From assembly GCF_002837275.1 (NCBI RefSeq), contig NZ_NXIF01000026.1, forward strand, positions 36,645 through 100,644: a stretch of DNA of 64,000 nucleotides. The letters are read 5' to 3'. Each line of letters starts with the position of its first letter. Position 1 is the stretch's first letter. Of this stretch, positions 38,283-46,314 are shown piece after piece. The notes beneath the pieces are model-generated. The model made no database searches. It worked only from the letters and a program-made list of their open reading frames with translations, and was not told where the DNA came from. Made by a program: the position numbers and the translations under genes. The DNA comes from Malaciobacter halophilus. Lineage in GTDB: Bacteria; Campylobacterota; Campylobacteria; Campylobacterales; Arcobacteraceae.

Positions 38283-38772
38283 ATACTTTTTAAAGCTTTT
38301 AAAAGAGGATAAATTTATTTATAAAAGAATTAAAATATTGATTAAAATAATAGCAGATTTTAAATACTTTTATTGAAAAAAATTAGTAGTAGATTTATCA
38401 CAAAAGGTTTTTTAAAATAGATATACTCGTTTTTAAATTATAATAATTGAAAAACAATGAAAAAAGAGCTGTTTGAGTAAAGAAAATTTTTGGCTAAATT
38501 GGATAAAGCCCATAAATAAGGGAAAATTGTATTTATCTGAGTAATGATTTTTTCTCAAGGGACAAATTTTACATAAAACTTGTAAAATCAAGTAACGATT
38601 TTTTTTGAGCATCTTTATAAAAGTCCTTAAAATAGGGATTTTAAAGAAGTGTTTTAGTAAGCATTTTTTTCTAGGGGACAAAAACAACTAATATATTATT
38701 ACCAATAAAATGTCCCTTTCAGGGGACTAAATCACATTATATATGAACGACAGTGAATAGTGTAAGACAGAA
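38283..38772. other. Non-coding stretch with degenerate short repeats
   Basis: About 490 bases with no convincing gene. Four degenerate repeats of the form (G/A)AGTAAnnATTTTTT start at 38475, 38539, 38590 and 38655. Two of them continue into CT(C/A)AAGGGACAAA-like sequence. A small dyad GTCCC-TTTCAG-GGGAC lies at about 38712-38727. An 84-codon minus-strand reading frame here is low-complexity and has no ribosome-binding site. Confidence 0.45.
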
Positions 38773-39030
38773 TTATTTTGAAAGTATAAAAAAATCTCTT
38801 ATATCAACTTGTAGTACATTTGCTATTTTATAAAGCTGTTCGATATTGTAATGTTTATTTTCTAATCCTGCTTCAATTTTAGCTATTGTACTAACAGTTT
38901 TATGTCCAATAGAATATGCAAGGTTAAGTTGTGAGATATTTTTTTGTTTTCTTATAGTTTTAACATTGTTAGCAATTGTTTTATGTAGTTGTTGTATCTC
39001 TTCATGTGAGATTTCTCTTATATTTTCTAT
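38773..39030 (-). CDS. XRE-family helix-turn-helix regulator with an apparent ATA start
   Basis: An 85-codon frame reading (M)ENIREISHEEIQQLHKTIAN and then KTIRKQKNISQLNLAYSIGHKTVSTIAKIE, a clear Cro/C1-type helix-turn-helix, ending in DFFILSK. The frame has no ATG, GTG or TTG anywhere upstream of the domain before the in-frame stop at 39052. The best start is ATA at 39028-39030, eight bases after AGGA. Either the ATG start mutated to ATA, crippling the gene, or ATA is used poorly on purpose. It faces away from the membrane-protein operon and probably regulates it from the palindrome at 39122. Confidence 0.65.
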   Translation of the reverse strand: MENIREISHEEIQQLHKTIANNVKTIRKQKNISQLNLAYSIGHKTVSTIAKIEAGLENKHYNIEQLYKIANVLQVDIRDFFILSK

Positions 39031-39102
39031 GTAAAAAATCCTATAACTTTTTTAAAGGATTATAATGAATAGTAAAAATTAATAAAATTCCCTATAGTGA
39101 AA

Positions 39103-39108
39103 TATAAT
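39103..39108 (+). promoter_or_regulatory. -10 box of the membrane protein/lipoprotein operon
   Basis: TATAAT within GAAATATAATTT, 14 bases upstream of the palindrome at 39122 and leaving a leader of about 120 bases before the first gene. Confidence 0.45.
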
Positions 39109-39121
39109 TTAAGTAAAGCTT

Positions 39122-39143
39122 TTTTATAATAACTATTATAAAA
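39122..39143. promoter_or_regulatory. Perfect palindrome, likely operator
   Basis: Ten-base arms TTTTATAATA and TATTATAAAA are separated by AC. The site lies just downstream of a -10 box and between the XRE gene and the membrane-protein operon, where a repressor would act. Confidence 0.5.
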
Positions 39144-39238
39144 GTGGTAGAGTATTTGAACTTGTAAGCTGCTATTTTTATTTTCTACAAGCTATCAAAT
39201 TCTCTTTCACAATCAAAATCAGTTTTTAGGAGTCAAAT

Positions 39239-39523
39239 ATGTTAGGGGTAATAAAAGATTACTTATTAACTGTACTTGTAAGAATGATTGTAGGATATAT
39301 TCTATTCCTTTCAATTGTAACTATTGCTTTTTTAGCTTATGCACTTATTTTTAATTGGAGTGATGCAGTTGCTCTTGCTTCAAGATTAGCTTCAAATGAA
39401 ATTGTAAGTCTTGTTGTTTGGTTGCCTTTTGCTCTTGCTTGGTTTAGAGATGATAGAAAAGGTGGTATGCCAACAGACGATATGAGTTTTACTGAAAAAC
39501 AATTGCTAGGTTTTTACAAATAA
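39239..39523 (+). CDS. Small membrane protein, 94 aa
   Basis: No family recognised. Two hydrophobic helices (about 8-38 and 53-68) are separated by a short polar loop (NWSDAVALASRLASNE). A charged C-terminal tail follows (RDDRKGGMPTDDMSF). TAGGAG precedes the ATG. It opens a cluster with a lipoprotein 16 bases downstream and two more tiny membrane proteins, so it is probably part of an envelope-associated complex. Confidence 0.7.
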   Translation: MLGVIKDYLLTVLVRMIVGYILFLSIVTIAFLAYALIFNWSDAVALASRLASNEIVSLVVWLPFALAWFRDDRKGGMPTDDMSFTEKQLLGFYK

Positions 39524-39539
39524 TTAAAAGAGGATGAAT

Positions 39540-41024
39540 ATGAAAAAACAAAATCTTTTACTAATTGGATCAATTGCAGCAACGGTTCTTTTCTCTGGAT
39601 GTGCAGGAACTCAACCATCTGTACCGATGACAAAAGATATTAAAAGTTTTAAAGATTATATTGTTAAAAAAAGAGGAAATACAAGTGATGTATATGAATA
39701 CAATATCATCGCTGAAAAACCTCACCAAACTATCATAGAGTATAGAACTAAAAATGAGGTACCTGCTACAAGGGATGCAGGTGATGTTATGGAAGTTCTT
39801 GATGATGCTAAAGAGTATTGTCAAGCAATTGGTGGAAACGGTATCTATGGTGATCAAGCTATAAAAACCATAAACTCACTACCAACTGCATTTAGTGTTA
39901 ATTATCTTGGATATAAAAATGAGATGAGATCTCAAGGTTTTGGGCATTATGATGGCTTTTATAAGTGTGCATCACTTAAAGATGGTTTTGAGATTGAATA
40001 TATGAGAGATAATATTGAATTGCAACAAAACAATATGATAGGTGGTGGATATATGCAAACCTATTCAAGATACTACCATATAATCCACGATAAGCCTCAA
40101 AAAAGAGGTTCTAAGCTATGGCTAGTAAATGATGAGTTTAAAAGCTATACTCATAAATATCCAACTGCAAAAGATGCTTATAGAGTAGATGAGAGTGGCC
40201 AGTTTGATTACAAATATGAAAGAATAGGTTTTGCTCAAAAGTATTGTTCTATAAATGGTGGAAAGCTTTATGTAGCAAATGCACCAAGCTCTTATAAAAA
40301 GATGAGTATAGATGATTACTACTTTGTAAGACTAAATAAACTAAGAGAGAATAGAAGTGTAAATATCTTTATGAATAGGGATTACTTCTGGTGTGAGAAC
40401 CAAAATAATCCAACTAAAGAGTTTACCTTGGTTCACAATGGCTCAAAGATTGATTATAAGCAAGGAGTAGCAAAAGAATATCTAAAAACAAAAAGAGTAT
40501 CGTTTGAAAAAGCTAAAGTAGATACTATTCCCTTAAAAACCCTAAGTAAACCTCAAGAGGTATCAAAAGATAGTGTAATCAATAGCTTTAATGAAAAGTT
40601 AGCCTCATCCCTTAATGTTGAAAAAGCTTTAGCTACTTTTACCCTTGCATCAAAGAACGATACATATAAATCAGTTGGCCAACTAGAATATGAAACATCA
40701 TACAACGGTATTGAGTCAGATGGATGTGAGTATGCAAGTGTTACAAAAACATTAATGCAAAACTCTACAATACATAACTTTAAACAGTGTAATGATGGAG
40801 ATGTTACTTACCTTGGTAAAACTGGTGTAGAAGAGCTTACAGATGAAGCTAAAGAGCAATTAGCATCAATGATCAAAGTATTAAAATCAAGTTGTGATCT
40901 TCAAAACAGTGCAACTGCAAATATCAATGAATTTACCTTTAAATGCTTTAAAAATCCTCAAAGTAGTAGCTATAAATATTTAGTTATGAAAGATGGAAAG
41001 TTATTAGATATAAAAAAATATTAA
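39540..41024 (+). CDS. Predicted lipoprotein, 494 aa
   Basis: The N-terminus MKKQNLLLIGSIAATVLFSG followed by Cys is a clear lipoprotein signal with lipobox LFSGC. The remainder is a soluble, tyrosine-rich domain with several cysteines (YCQAIGG, FYKCASLKDG, KYCSINGGK, YFWCENQN), which could form disulfides outside the cytoplasm. Internal similarity between the segments around residues 92-150 and 240-290 suggests a repeated domain. The ATG at 39540 is preferred over 39534 because AAGAGG sits six bases before it. Function unknown. Confidence 0.75.
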   Translation: MKKQNLLLIGSIAATVLFSGCAGTQPSVPMTKDIKSFKDYIVKKRGNTSDVYEYNIIAEKPHQTIIEYRTKNEVPATRDAGDVMEVLDDAKEYCQAIGGNGIYGDQAIKTINSLPTAFSVNYLGYKNEMRSQGFGHYDGFYKCASLKDGFEIEYMRDNIELQQNNMIGGGYMQTYSRYYHIIHDKPQKRGSKLWLVNDEFKSYTHKYPTAKDAYRVDESGQFDYKYERIGFAQKYCSINGGKLYVANAPSSYKKMSIDDYYFVRLNKLRENRSVNIFMNRDYFWCENQNNPTKEFTLVHNGSKIDYKQGVAKEYLKTKRVSFEKAKVDTIPLKTLSKPQEVSKDSVINSFNEKLASSLNVEKALATFTLASKNDTYKSVGQLEYETSYNGIESDGCEYASVTKTLMQNSTIHNFKQCNDGDVTYLGKTGVEELTDEAKEQLASMIKVLKSSCDLQNSATANINEFTFKCFKNPQSSSYKYLVMKDGKLLDIKKY

Positions 41025-41076
41025 CTAAAATTTGATAAAATAAATAGTGTTAAATTAATTTGTAAAGGAAAGAAAA

Positions 41077-41229
41077 ATGCCATTTTTACTTCTTTTAATT
41101 GCACTATTTATTTTCACTTTAGCCAAAGGTGAACAAGATGCGGCATTTTTTATTTTGATGATGATTGTTGCAGCAGTTCTTGCAACATATAATAAAACTT
41201 TTAGAGAATCAATAAGAGAGTTTTTTTAG
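41077..41229 (+). CDS. Tiny membrane protein, 50 aa
   Basis: Reads MPFLLLLIALFIFTLAKGEQ, then a second hydrophobic helix (AAFFILMMIVAAVLATY) and ends RESIREFF. Shine-Dalgarno AAAGGAAAG precedes it. Two helices with a short polar turn fit a small membrane component of the lipoprotein cluster. Confidence 0.6.
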   Translation: MPFLLLLIALFIFTLAKGEQDAAFFILMMIVAAVLATYNKTFRESIREFF

Positions 41230-41239
41230 GGAGTTAAAT

Positions 41240-41344
41240 ATGATATTAGAAACAATTGCAATTACTTTAGTCGTAGTTGGTGCACTTTTAAGCCTTGCAA
41301 AGTATCGATATGAAAATGGATACTCTAAGCATAGTCCAAAGTAG
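41240..41344 (+). CDS. Tiny membrane protein, 34 aa
   Basis: Reads MILETIAITLVVVGALLSLA and then a polar tail ending KHSPK. GGGAG lies seven bases before the ATG, and the gene follows its neighbour by ten bases. A single membrane helix. The ribosome-binding site and spacing support real coding despite the size. Confidence 0.5.
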   Translation: MILETIAITLVVVGALLSLAKYRYENGYSKHSPK

Positions 41345-41761
41345 ACTATAAATAAATTTTATTGTATCTTTTAGAAAATGGAGGCATTAGGTTTTGTTAT
41401 AAGTAAAGCAAAGGAATTTTTTAATAAATATCTATCTTTGTAACTACATATATATTTAAAATTGACATTTGTTGTTCAAAAAGTCCAAGTTTGAGAAAAT
41501 CTATAAACTTTATTTCTTGAACACTTTTGGGAACAAATTATACCTCTACATAAGGGTTATAAAACCAATATATGAAACTTTCTAATTTTGTTTCATACTT
41601 TAAAACTTTAGAAAGAGACTGCTCAGAACTTTCTGTTGTCAGATCAATTTAACTCTTTTTTATTATAAGTCAAAATAAATATTGCAATCTGTAACACTTT
41701 TTTTATACAACAAAAAAGTATAATAGAATTCCAAAATAAAATTATATTAAAAAGGATAAGA
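41345..41761. other. Non-coding gap with alternative hairpins
   Basis: About 420 bases without a gene. Two mutually exclusive hairpins can form: TATGAAAC (41571-41578) with GTTTCATA (41590-41597), or CTTTCTAA (41578-41585) with TTAGAAAG (41608-41615). A TATAAT at about 41719 probably serves the next gene. This region separates two cargo modules. Confidence 0.4.
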
Positions 41762-43096
41762 ATGCTAAACATTTTAAAAAACTTTATTAACAGTTTTAAT
41801 TTCAGAAAAAAAGAATTTAAAGAAATAGGTTTTGACATAAACATTGATGAAAACAATGGTTCTTCTGCAATTGTTTTCCCTCAATATACTAGAGAAGAAC
41901 TAACTATTGAAGACTTATCTGATGATCTTTCAAATATTTCAAGCGTTACCACTGATTATCTTATAAAGAAACTACGTAAATATGCTCATGTTTTTGAGAA
42001 GTATGACCTTAGTATTGTCGTGAATGAGAATAAAAGTTCTTCTCCTTATGTATTTAAAACAATTTTCCCAGAAAGTATTATAGAAGGAGTTTTTGTCCCA
42101 GTTATAGGACAAAAAGGTATTCATACAATAAATAAAGAGACACTTCAAAATATAAGTACAGTACCTAAACTTTTTGATTATACTGTAATGCTTGATAGTA
42201 ATATAGTAAGCAAGGCAGAAACGTATTTTACCAACAAAATAGGAACCTTTTGCGATAGTTTTCAACATATTGAGAGCAAGCAATTAAATTACGACCCTTC
42301 ACCTTACTTAATAGAACAACTTCTTGAAGGATATGAAAAAAATGGAGATAATTATCGTTTAAATAAAAAAGATAAAAATATTGCTGGTCTGGTTCAAAAT
42401 GTACGTGTAGTTCATAAAAATTTACATTTTAAAATAAAAGATGAAGAAAAATATATTAACAATTTTATAAAAGAGCTTAACATCATGGCAAAAAGTTTAT
42501 TTAGATATTACAATATTAATAAATTATCATTAATTTACATTTTAGAAGCGAGAGCTTTATTTACAACAAAACAAGAAGTTAAAAGAAAAAGGCATGTTCT
42601 TGAGTCTCTTACAAATAATGACTTACCTATTGGATTTAGAGTACTTAAACTAATGTCTCTGTTTTTTAAAGATGATAATTATAGTTTTTTTGGAAAAGTA
42701 AGAAATTTTAACAACGAAACAGACTTTATAAATGACTTAAATAATACAGCAAGAGACTTGTTAATATGTACTCTTCCATCAATAATGAATTCATCAAATT
42801 TATTTCCTATCCTATATACTGATGATAGACCTTTGAGAAAAGCATATGAAGATTTGCAACCTGATTTAATTTTGCATATAGGTGAATTTAATCAAGTTTC
42901 ACATATTTATTTAGATATTTTAGAAGAGTATCATAAAAATAAAAAGTTTAAAGATTTTTTTACAGAAGAGAATAATGAAAAGAGAATCAAAAGTTCAAGA
43001 AATCCAAATATTTTATTCTCTGATAAAATAAAAGAAGCAAAAAATAATTTAATAAAACTATTAAAAGAAAAAAGTTCAAAAAAGAAGAATAAATGA
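41762..43096 (+). CDS. Unknown protein, 444 aa, with PIN-like motif spacing
   Basis: No family recognised with confidence. It is soluble, lysine-rich at the C-terminus (KEKSSKKKNK) and monocistronic, with its own -10 box and AAAAAGGA ribosome-binding site. FDYTVMLDSNIVSKAETYF at about 138-156 resembles the first strand of a PIN-like nuclease (LDxN). ILYTDDRPLRKAYEDLQPD at about 351-369 resembles the late acidic segment (TDDxxL). A helical insert lies between. If the match is real it would be a toxin or defence nuclease; this is a hypothesis from short motifs only. Confidence 0.45.
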   Translation: MLNILKNFINSFNFRKKEFKEIGFDINIDENNGSSAIVFPQYTREELTIEDLSDDLSNISSVTTDYLIKKLRKYAHVFEKYDLSIVVNENKSSSPYVFKTIFPESIIEGVFVPVIGQKGIHTINKETLQNISTVPKLFDYTVMLDSNIVSKAETYFTNKIGTFCDSFQHIESKQLNYDPSPYLIEQLLEGYEKNGDNYRLNKKDKNIAGLVQNVRVVHKNLHFKIKDEEKYINNFIKELNIMAKSLFRYYNINKLSLIYILEARALFTTKQEVKRKRHVLESLTNNDLPIGFRVLKLMSLFFKDDNYSFFGKVRNFNNETDFINDLNNTARDLLICTLPSIMNSSNLFPILYTDDRPLRKAYEDLQPDLILHIGEFNQVSHIYLDILEEYHKNKKFKDFFTEENNEKRIKSSRNPNILFSDKIKEAKNNLIKLLKEKSSKKKNK

Positions 43097-43349
43097 CCAA
43101 GACACTATATTAAATAATTTAAGGTATCTATAATTCTTTTAATAAGAGAATAAATTACGGAATGGATATTATATTGGTAAGTTTTTTCCCTTATGTACCA
43201 ATAGTCTGAAAACCTATTAATTAACTTGTTGCAAATATCAGTACTATTTAGCACAAATTCGACAATAAAATAAATTACTTCATGTGATACGAAAACATCT
43301 ATTTTTCATACCATTAAATGGTGTGATAATTTTGAATTACTTTTTTGGA

Positions 43350-43371
43350 AGTATTAAAGTGCTTCGTTTTT
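43350..43371. repeat. Direct repeat copy 1
   Basis: 22 bases, AGTATTAAAGTGCTTC then GTTTTT, identical to 43482-43503. The offset between copies is 132 bases. Confidence 0.7.
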
Positions 43372-43481
43372 ATTTCTCAAGATCTATCAAAAACAAAAAA
43401 TACAGCACAAATTATTTTAAAAAAATTAATCTCAACAGATTTAAGAGATATTTTTAGCATATTTGCACTAAAATCGTTAGG

Positions 43482-43503
43482 AGTATTAAAGTGCTTCGTT
43501 TTT
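43482..43503. repeat. Direct repeat copy 2
   Basis: Exact second copy of the 22-base repeat at 43350-43371, about 55 bases upstream of the toxin-antitoxin -10 box. The copies bracket a 110-base unique spacer. Confidence 0.7.
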
Positions 43504-43554
43504 GTAATCAAACAGAAATATAACAGTCATTTAATTTGTAAATATAAGTATATA

Positions 43555-43563
43555 TGCTATAAT
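43555..43563 (+). promoter_or_regulatory. Extended -10 promoter of the toxin-antitoxin operon
   Basis: TGCTATAAT, an extended -10 box, ends 36 bases before the antitoxin start. Type II operons are normally autorepressed near here. Confidence 0.55.
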
Positions 43564-43599
43564 CTACAAAATATTACGGAAAACTTATAGGAAAATATT

Positions 43600-43887
43600 A
43601 TGGTAACATATGGAACGAATGAATTAATCCCATCTTCGGAATTTGCTAAGAAGTTTGGAACATACTTAACACAAATTAAAGATCATAGTGTAGATAAACT
43701 GGCTATATTAAAAAACAACAGAGTTGAAGCAGTAGTTATATCAAAAGATGAGTATGAATCTATGAAAGAGGCATTAAAAGAAGTTGAAGCTAAACAAATA
43801 TTAACTTCTATTAAAAAAGGTCTTAACGATGTAAAGGATAATAGAACTCATTCAATAGATACATTATGGGATCAACTGGATGATTGA
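43600..43887 (+). CDS. Antitoxin, Phd/YefM family
   Basis: A 95-aa protein starting GTNELIPSSEFAKKFGTYLTQI, followed by DKLAILKNNRVEAVVISKDEYESM, the Phd/YefM DNA-binding fold. The C-terminal half (about 60-95) is acidic and would wrap the toxin. It overlaps the toxin gene by eight bases, the usual coupled arrangement. It should neutralise the RelE-like toxin and repress the operon. Confidence 0.82.
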   Translation: MVTYGTNELIPSSEFAKKFGTYLTQIKDHSVDKLAILKNNRVEAVVISKDEYESMKEALKEVEAKQILTSIKKGLNDVKDNRTHSIDTLWDQLDD

Positions 43888-44200
43888 ATATAGTGATAAC
43901 TTTTTAAAAGAGGCTAAAAAACTATCAAAAAAATATAAACTTCTAAAGACAGATTTAAAACAAGCTGTAAATGAGATTTTAGATAACCAAGACTTAGGGG
44001 TATATTTAGGTTGTGACCTTTATAAGAAAAGGGTTAAAAACTCTTCAATTCCCACAGGGAAAAGTGGTGGGTTTAGAATTATTATATATAAGCAAGTAGA
44101 AGAAAAGATTATACTAATCTCAATATATTCAAAAAATGATAAAGAATCATTAACTGATGAAGAGTTGAGTGAACTTGTGAATCTTCATTTTAATAAATAA
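43880..44200 (+). CDS. RelE/ParE-superfamily toxin
   Basis: A 106-aa protein with the RelE-like fold order: N-terminal helices (FLKEAKKLSKKYKLLKTDLK), a central strand, GKSGGFRIIIY with the conserved Arg, and the LISIYSKNDKESLTDEEL C-terminus. RelE-type toxins cut mRNA on the ribosome; ParE-type toxins inhibit gyrase. The IYSKNDKE ending favours the RelE side. Paired with the upstream Phd/YefM antitoxin, it would stabilise the element or trigger arrest on infection. Confidence 0.8.
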   Translation: MIEYSDNFLKEAKKLSKKYKLLKTDLKQAVNEILDNQDLGVYLGCDLYKKRVKNSSIPTGKSGGFRIIIYKQVEEKIILISIYSKNDKESLTDEELSELVNLHFNK

Positions 44201-44302
44201 TATTAAAAATCTAGCTTTTATTTACTTTTTAATGTTCATTAAATAACACTTTAATTTTACTAATAAAAGTATATTTATTTAGTAAAAATATAAAACTATT
44301 TA

Positions 44303-44311
44303 TGCTATAAT
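44303..44311 (+). promoter_or_regulatory. Extended -10 promoter of the resolvase gene
   Basis: TGCTATAAT, 26 bases before the ATG at 44338. Confidence 0.55.
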
Positions 44312-44337
44312 TACCTTAACAAGTAAATGAGGTAAAA

Positions 44338-44961
44338 ATGGCAAAAACTATAGGGTATATAAGAGTAAGCACAGACCAACAAGATTTACAAAATCAACAG
44401 CACTCAATTTTAAACTATGCAAATAAAACTTCTCTTGGTAAAGTTGAGTTTATAGAAGTGAAAATAAGTAGTCGCAAAAAAGATGAAGATAGAAAAATAG
44501 ATGAGCTTTTTAAAAACTTACAAGCTGGTGATCATCTAATAGTATCTGAACTTAGTCGTATAGGAAGAAGTGTTGTAAATGTTGTCACTATTATAAATCA
44601 ACTCATAGCCCATGGGGTAAATATTCATATATTAAAAGAGCAGCTTTTTATAAAACCAAACGAACAAAATCCATTTACAGACTTTCAAATAAATATATTC
44701 TCAGCTTTTGCACAACTAGAGCGTGATCTTATAAGCAAAAGAACAAAAGAAGCACTACAAGCTAGAAAAGCAAAGGGAATAAAACTAGGAAAACCAAAAG
44801 GTACTATTCAAAGTAGTATTTACGATAAAGACAAAGATAAAATCAAAGAGCTTCATAATCTTGGAGTAACCCTTACAAATATTTCAAAAAAACATTTAGG
44901 CTATGGAACTATCAAAAGTCTAAGTGAATATGTAAAAAATAAACTAAACAAGGAGGACTAA
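44338..44961 (+). CDS. Serine recombinase (resolvase/invertase family)
   Basis: A 207-aa small serine recombinase. The catalytic serine is in GYIRVSTDQQD (about Ser11). The arginine-containing HLIVSELSRIGRSVVNV segment (about 63-79) follows, then the long E-helix region (FSAFAQLERDLISKRTKEAL) and a C-terminal helix-turn-helix (KIKELHNLGVTLTNISKKHLGYGTI). It may resolve multimers or invert a segment, but I did not find a convincing paired site. AATGAGG precedes the start. Confidence 0.88.
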   Translation: MAKTIGYIRVSTDQQDLQNQQHSILNYANKTSLGKVEFIEVKISSRKKDEDRKIDELFKNLQAGDHLIVSELSRIGRSVVNVVTIINQLIAHGVNIHILKEQLFIKPNEQNPFTDFQINIFSAFAQLERDLISKRTKEALQARKAKGIKLGKPKGTIQSSIYDKDKDKIKELHNLGVTLTNISKKHLGYGTIKSLSEYVKNKLNKED

Positions 44962-44963
44962 TT

Positions 44964-45188
44964 ATGGAACAAGTAAAAACAGTGATGCAAGAAGAGTTTG
45001 TAAAAGAGTATGATTTTTATAAAGACTATGATGATATGGTTATTCACAAAGAAACAGAACAAATCTTTAAAACTAACTTTATAAATGGTATGGTTCAGTT
45101 GGTACCTGTTAGTAATCATAAAGCGATGCAAAAAATTGAACAAGGTATGAGTGAGTTTGCGAAAGAACTTAAAAGACAGGGATTTTGA
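44964..45188 (+). CDS. Hypothetical protein, 74 aa
   Basis: Unrecognised. A helical, charged protein (MEQVKTVMQEEFVKEYDFYKD) with no membrane segment. It starts two bases after the resolvase stop behind AAGGAGG, so it is transcribed with it, and is followed within 13 bases by the 371-aa gene. It may be the first member of the abortive-infection module or an accessory of the resolvase. Confidence 0.65.
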   Translation: MEQVKTVMQEEFVKEYDFYKDYDDMVIHKETEQIFKTNFINGMVQLVPVSNHKAMQKIEQGMSEFAKELKRQGF

Positions 45189-45201
45189 GTAGGTGATTAT
45201 T

Positions 45202-46314
45202 ATGAAAAATTTTGATAAATACGTAAATGAGAATATTAAAGATTTTAGCGAAGTTAGAAAATTATTGGAAGAAGATAATATAAAAAAAATTTCTTATAAA
45301 GATAATTGGAATACTAATAATCATACTAAATTGTTATTAGATTTTTTTAAAATTGATATGAAAAATGAAGTTCTAAATTTAGAGGATATTTTTTTTCATA
45401 GAACTGAGAAGTATTCATTTTACACAACATTTTCATTAAGTGAAATCTTAAAAAAGCAAGAGCTTGAAGAAAGTAGTTTTGAAGAAAATGAACAAATTGA
45501 AATTTTACTACCATATATAAAGGAACCTAAATACTTCCGTGAAATGATAAAACCTTTGAACAAAATTATAGATGTCAAATACTCACCGTATATTCATTTA
45601 AATAATGACAGAAATAAGATGTGTTTGACTATATATGATTACACTAATAATGAAAATAAGAATTTAAAAATTATAAAAGCTGATCATATATCTAAAAATC
45701 CACTGTATGGACTTTTACATTACATTAATTTAGATTCGTATTTATTTAGTGGGAAAGCACTTGCTTTACAAAGATTAAAAAAAGTTTCTTTAGATCAAAA
45801 AAATTTTAATATGTATCAAAAATTTTTTGATAACATAAAAATAAATGGATATAAGTTTAAATTAGAGGTTAAAGAGTCTTCAAATATTAATTTAGAGAAA
45901 AAATTTTTAAGTCTATTTTTTTATCATGAAAATAAGAATACAACGGACAGTATTTTATCCTTCGAGAATTTTGATATTGAGTTTATAATTACATTTTTTG
46001 AAAGATTTTATTATTTAGATACTGCACTAGAGCAAATAAATCAAAATAATATGCGTCTAAGATTTTATTTTGATGAACAAGATGTCATTAAACTTCAAAT
46101 TCATAATGACCAAATTGAAATAGAAAAAGATGCAACATTATTGTCAAACTTATTAAGGGATGTTTTTCAAGAACAGGATTTAGGTATCATCAATGTTTTC
46201 AAGTTTATCTTGAGTAATCAATATGACATAAGTAAACGGATAAGTAAAGAGAGTTATTATAATTTTGATGTACGAAAACAAATCATATATAAAATAAGAG
46301 GGCTTATGAAATGA
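45202..46314 (+). CDS. Unknown protein overlapping the putAbiC-like gene, 370 aa
   Basis: Unrecognised. A soluble, asparagine- and lysine-rich protein. Regions such as FREMIKPLNKIIDVKYSPYI and RLRFYFDEQDVIKLQIHNDQ suggest alternating strands and helices, and there is no membrane segment. ATG at 45202 is chosen over a GTG at 45193 because GTAGGTGA lies six bases upstream. The stop overlaps the next start by ATGA, so its product is made together with the membrane protein and is the likely partner or sensor. Confidence 0.6.
   Translation: MKNFDKYVNENIKDFSEVRKLLEEDNIKKISYKDNWNTNNHTKLLLDFFKIDMKNEVLNLEDIFFHRTEKYSFYTTFSLSEILKKQELEESSFEENEQIEILLPYIKEPKYFREMIKPLNKIIDVKYSPYIHLNNDRNKMCLTIYDYTNNENKNLKIIKADHISKNPLYGLLHYINLDSYLFSGKALALQRLKKVSLDQKNFNMYQKFFDNIKINGYKFKLEVKESSNINLEKKFLSLFFYHENKNTTDSILSFENFDIEFIITFFERFYYLDTALEQINQNNMRLRFYFDEQDVIKLQIHNDQIEIEKDATLLSNLLRDVFQEQDLGIINVFKFILSNQYDISKRISKESYYNFDVRKQIIYKIRGLMK

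Larger units (their letters stand above)
43097..43599. other. Non-coding gap with an exact direct repeat
   Basis: Contains a hairpin TATTGGTA/TACCAATA (43172-43203), a dyad CATACCAT-TAA-ATGGTGTG (about 43308-43326), a 22-base exact direct repeat (43350-43371 and 43482-43503), and the promoter of the toxin-antitoxin pair. An 81-codon reading frame spans both repeat copies but has no ribosome-binding site and encodes the repeat as GVLKCFVF twice, so it is probably spurious. Confidence 0.45.

Noticed and set aside
38433..38687. 84-codon minus-strand reading frame
   Set aside because: Low-complexity, no ribosome-binding site, overlaps the degenerate repeats and resembles no protein.
43345..43590. 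81-codon plus-strand reading frame
   Set aside because: It merely spans both copies of the 22-base repeat, giving GVLKCFVF twice; no ribosome-binding site and it runs through the toxin-antitoxin promoter.
43097..43599. CRISPR array
   Set aside because: Only two copies of the direct repeat, spaced 132 bases apart, and no cas genes in the window.
44201..44337. res/inversion site for the serine recombinase
   Set aside because: I looked for paired dyads near the gene and saw only AT-rich sequence without a convincing repeated 12-mer.
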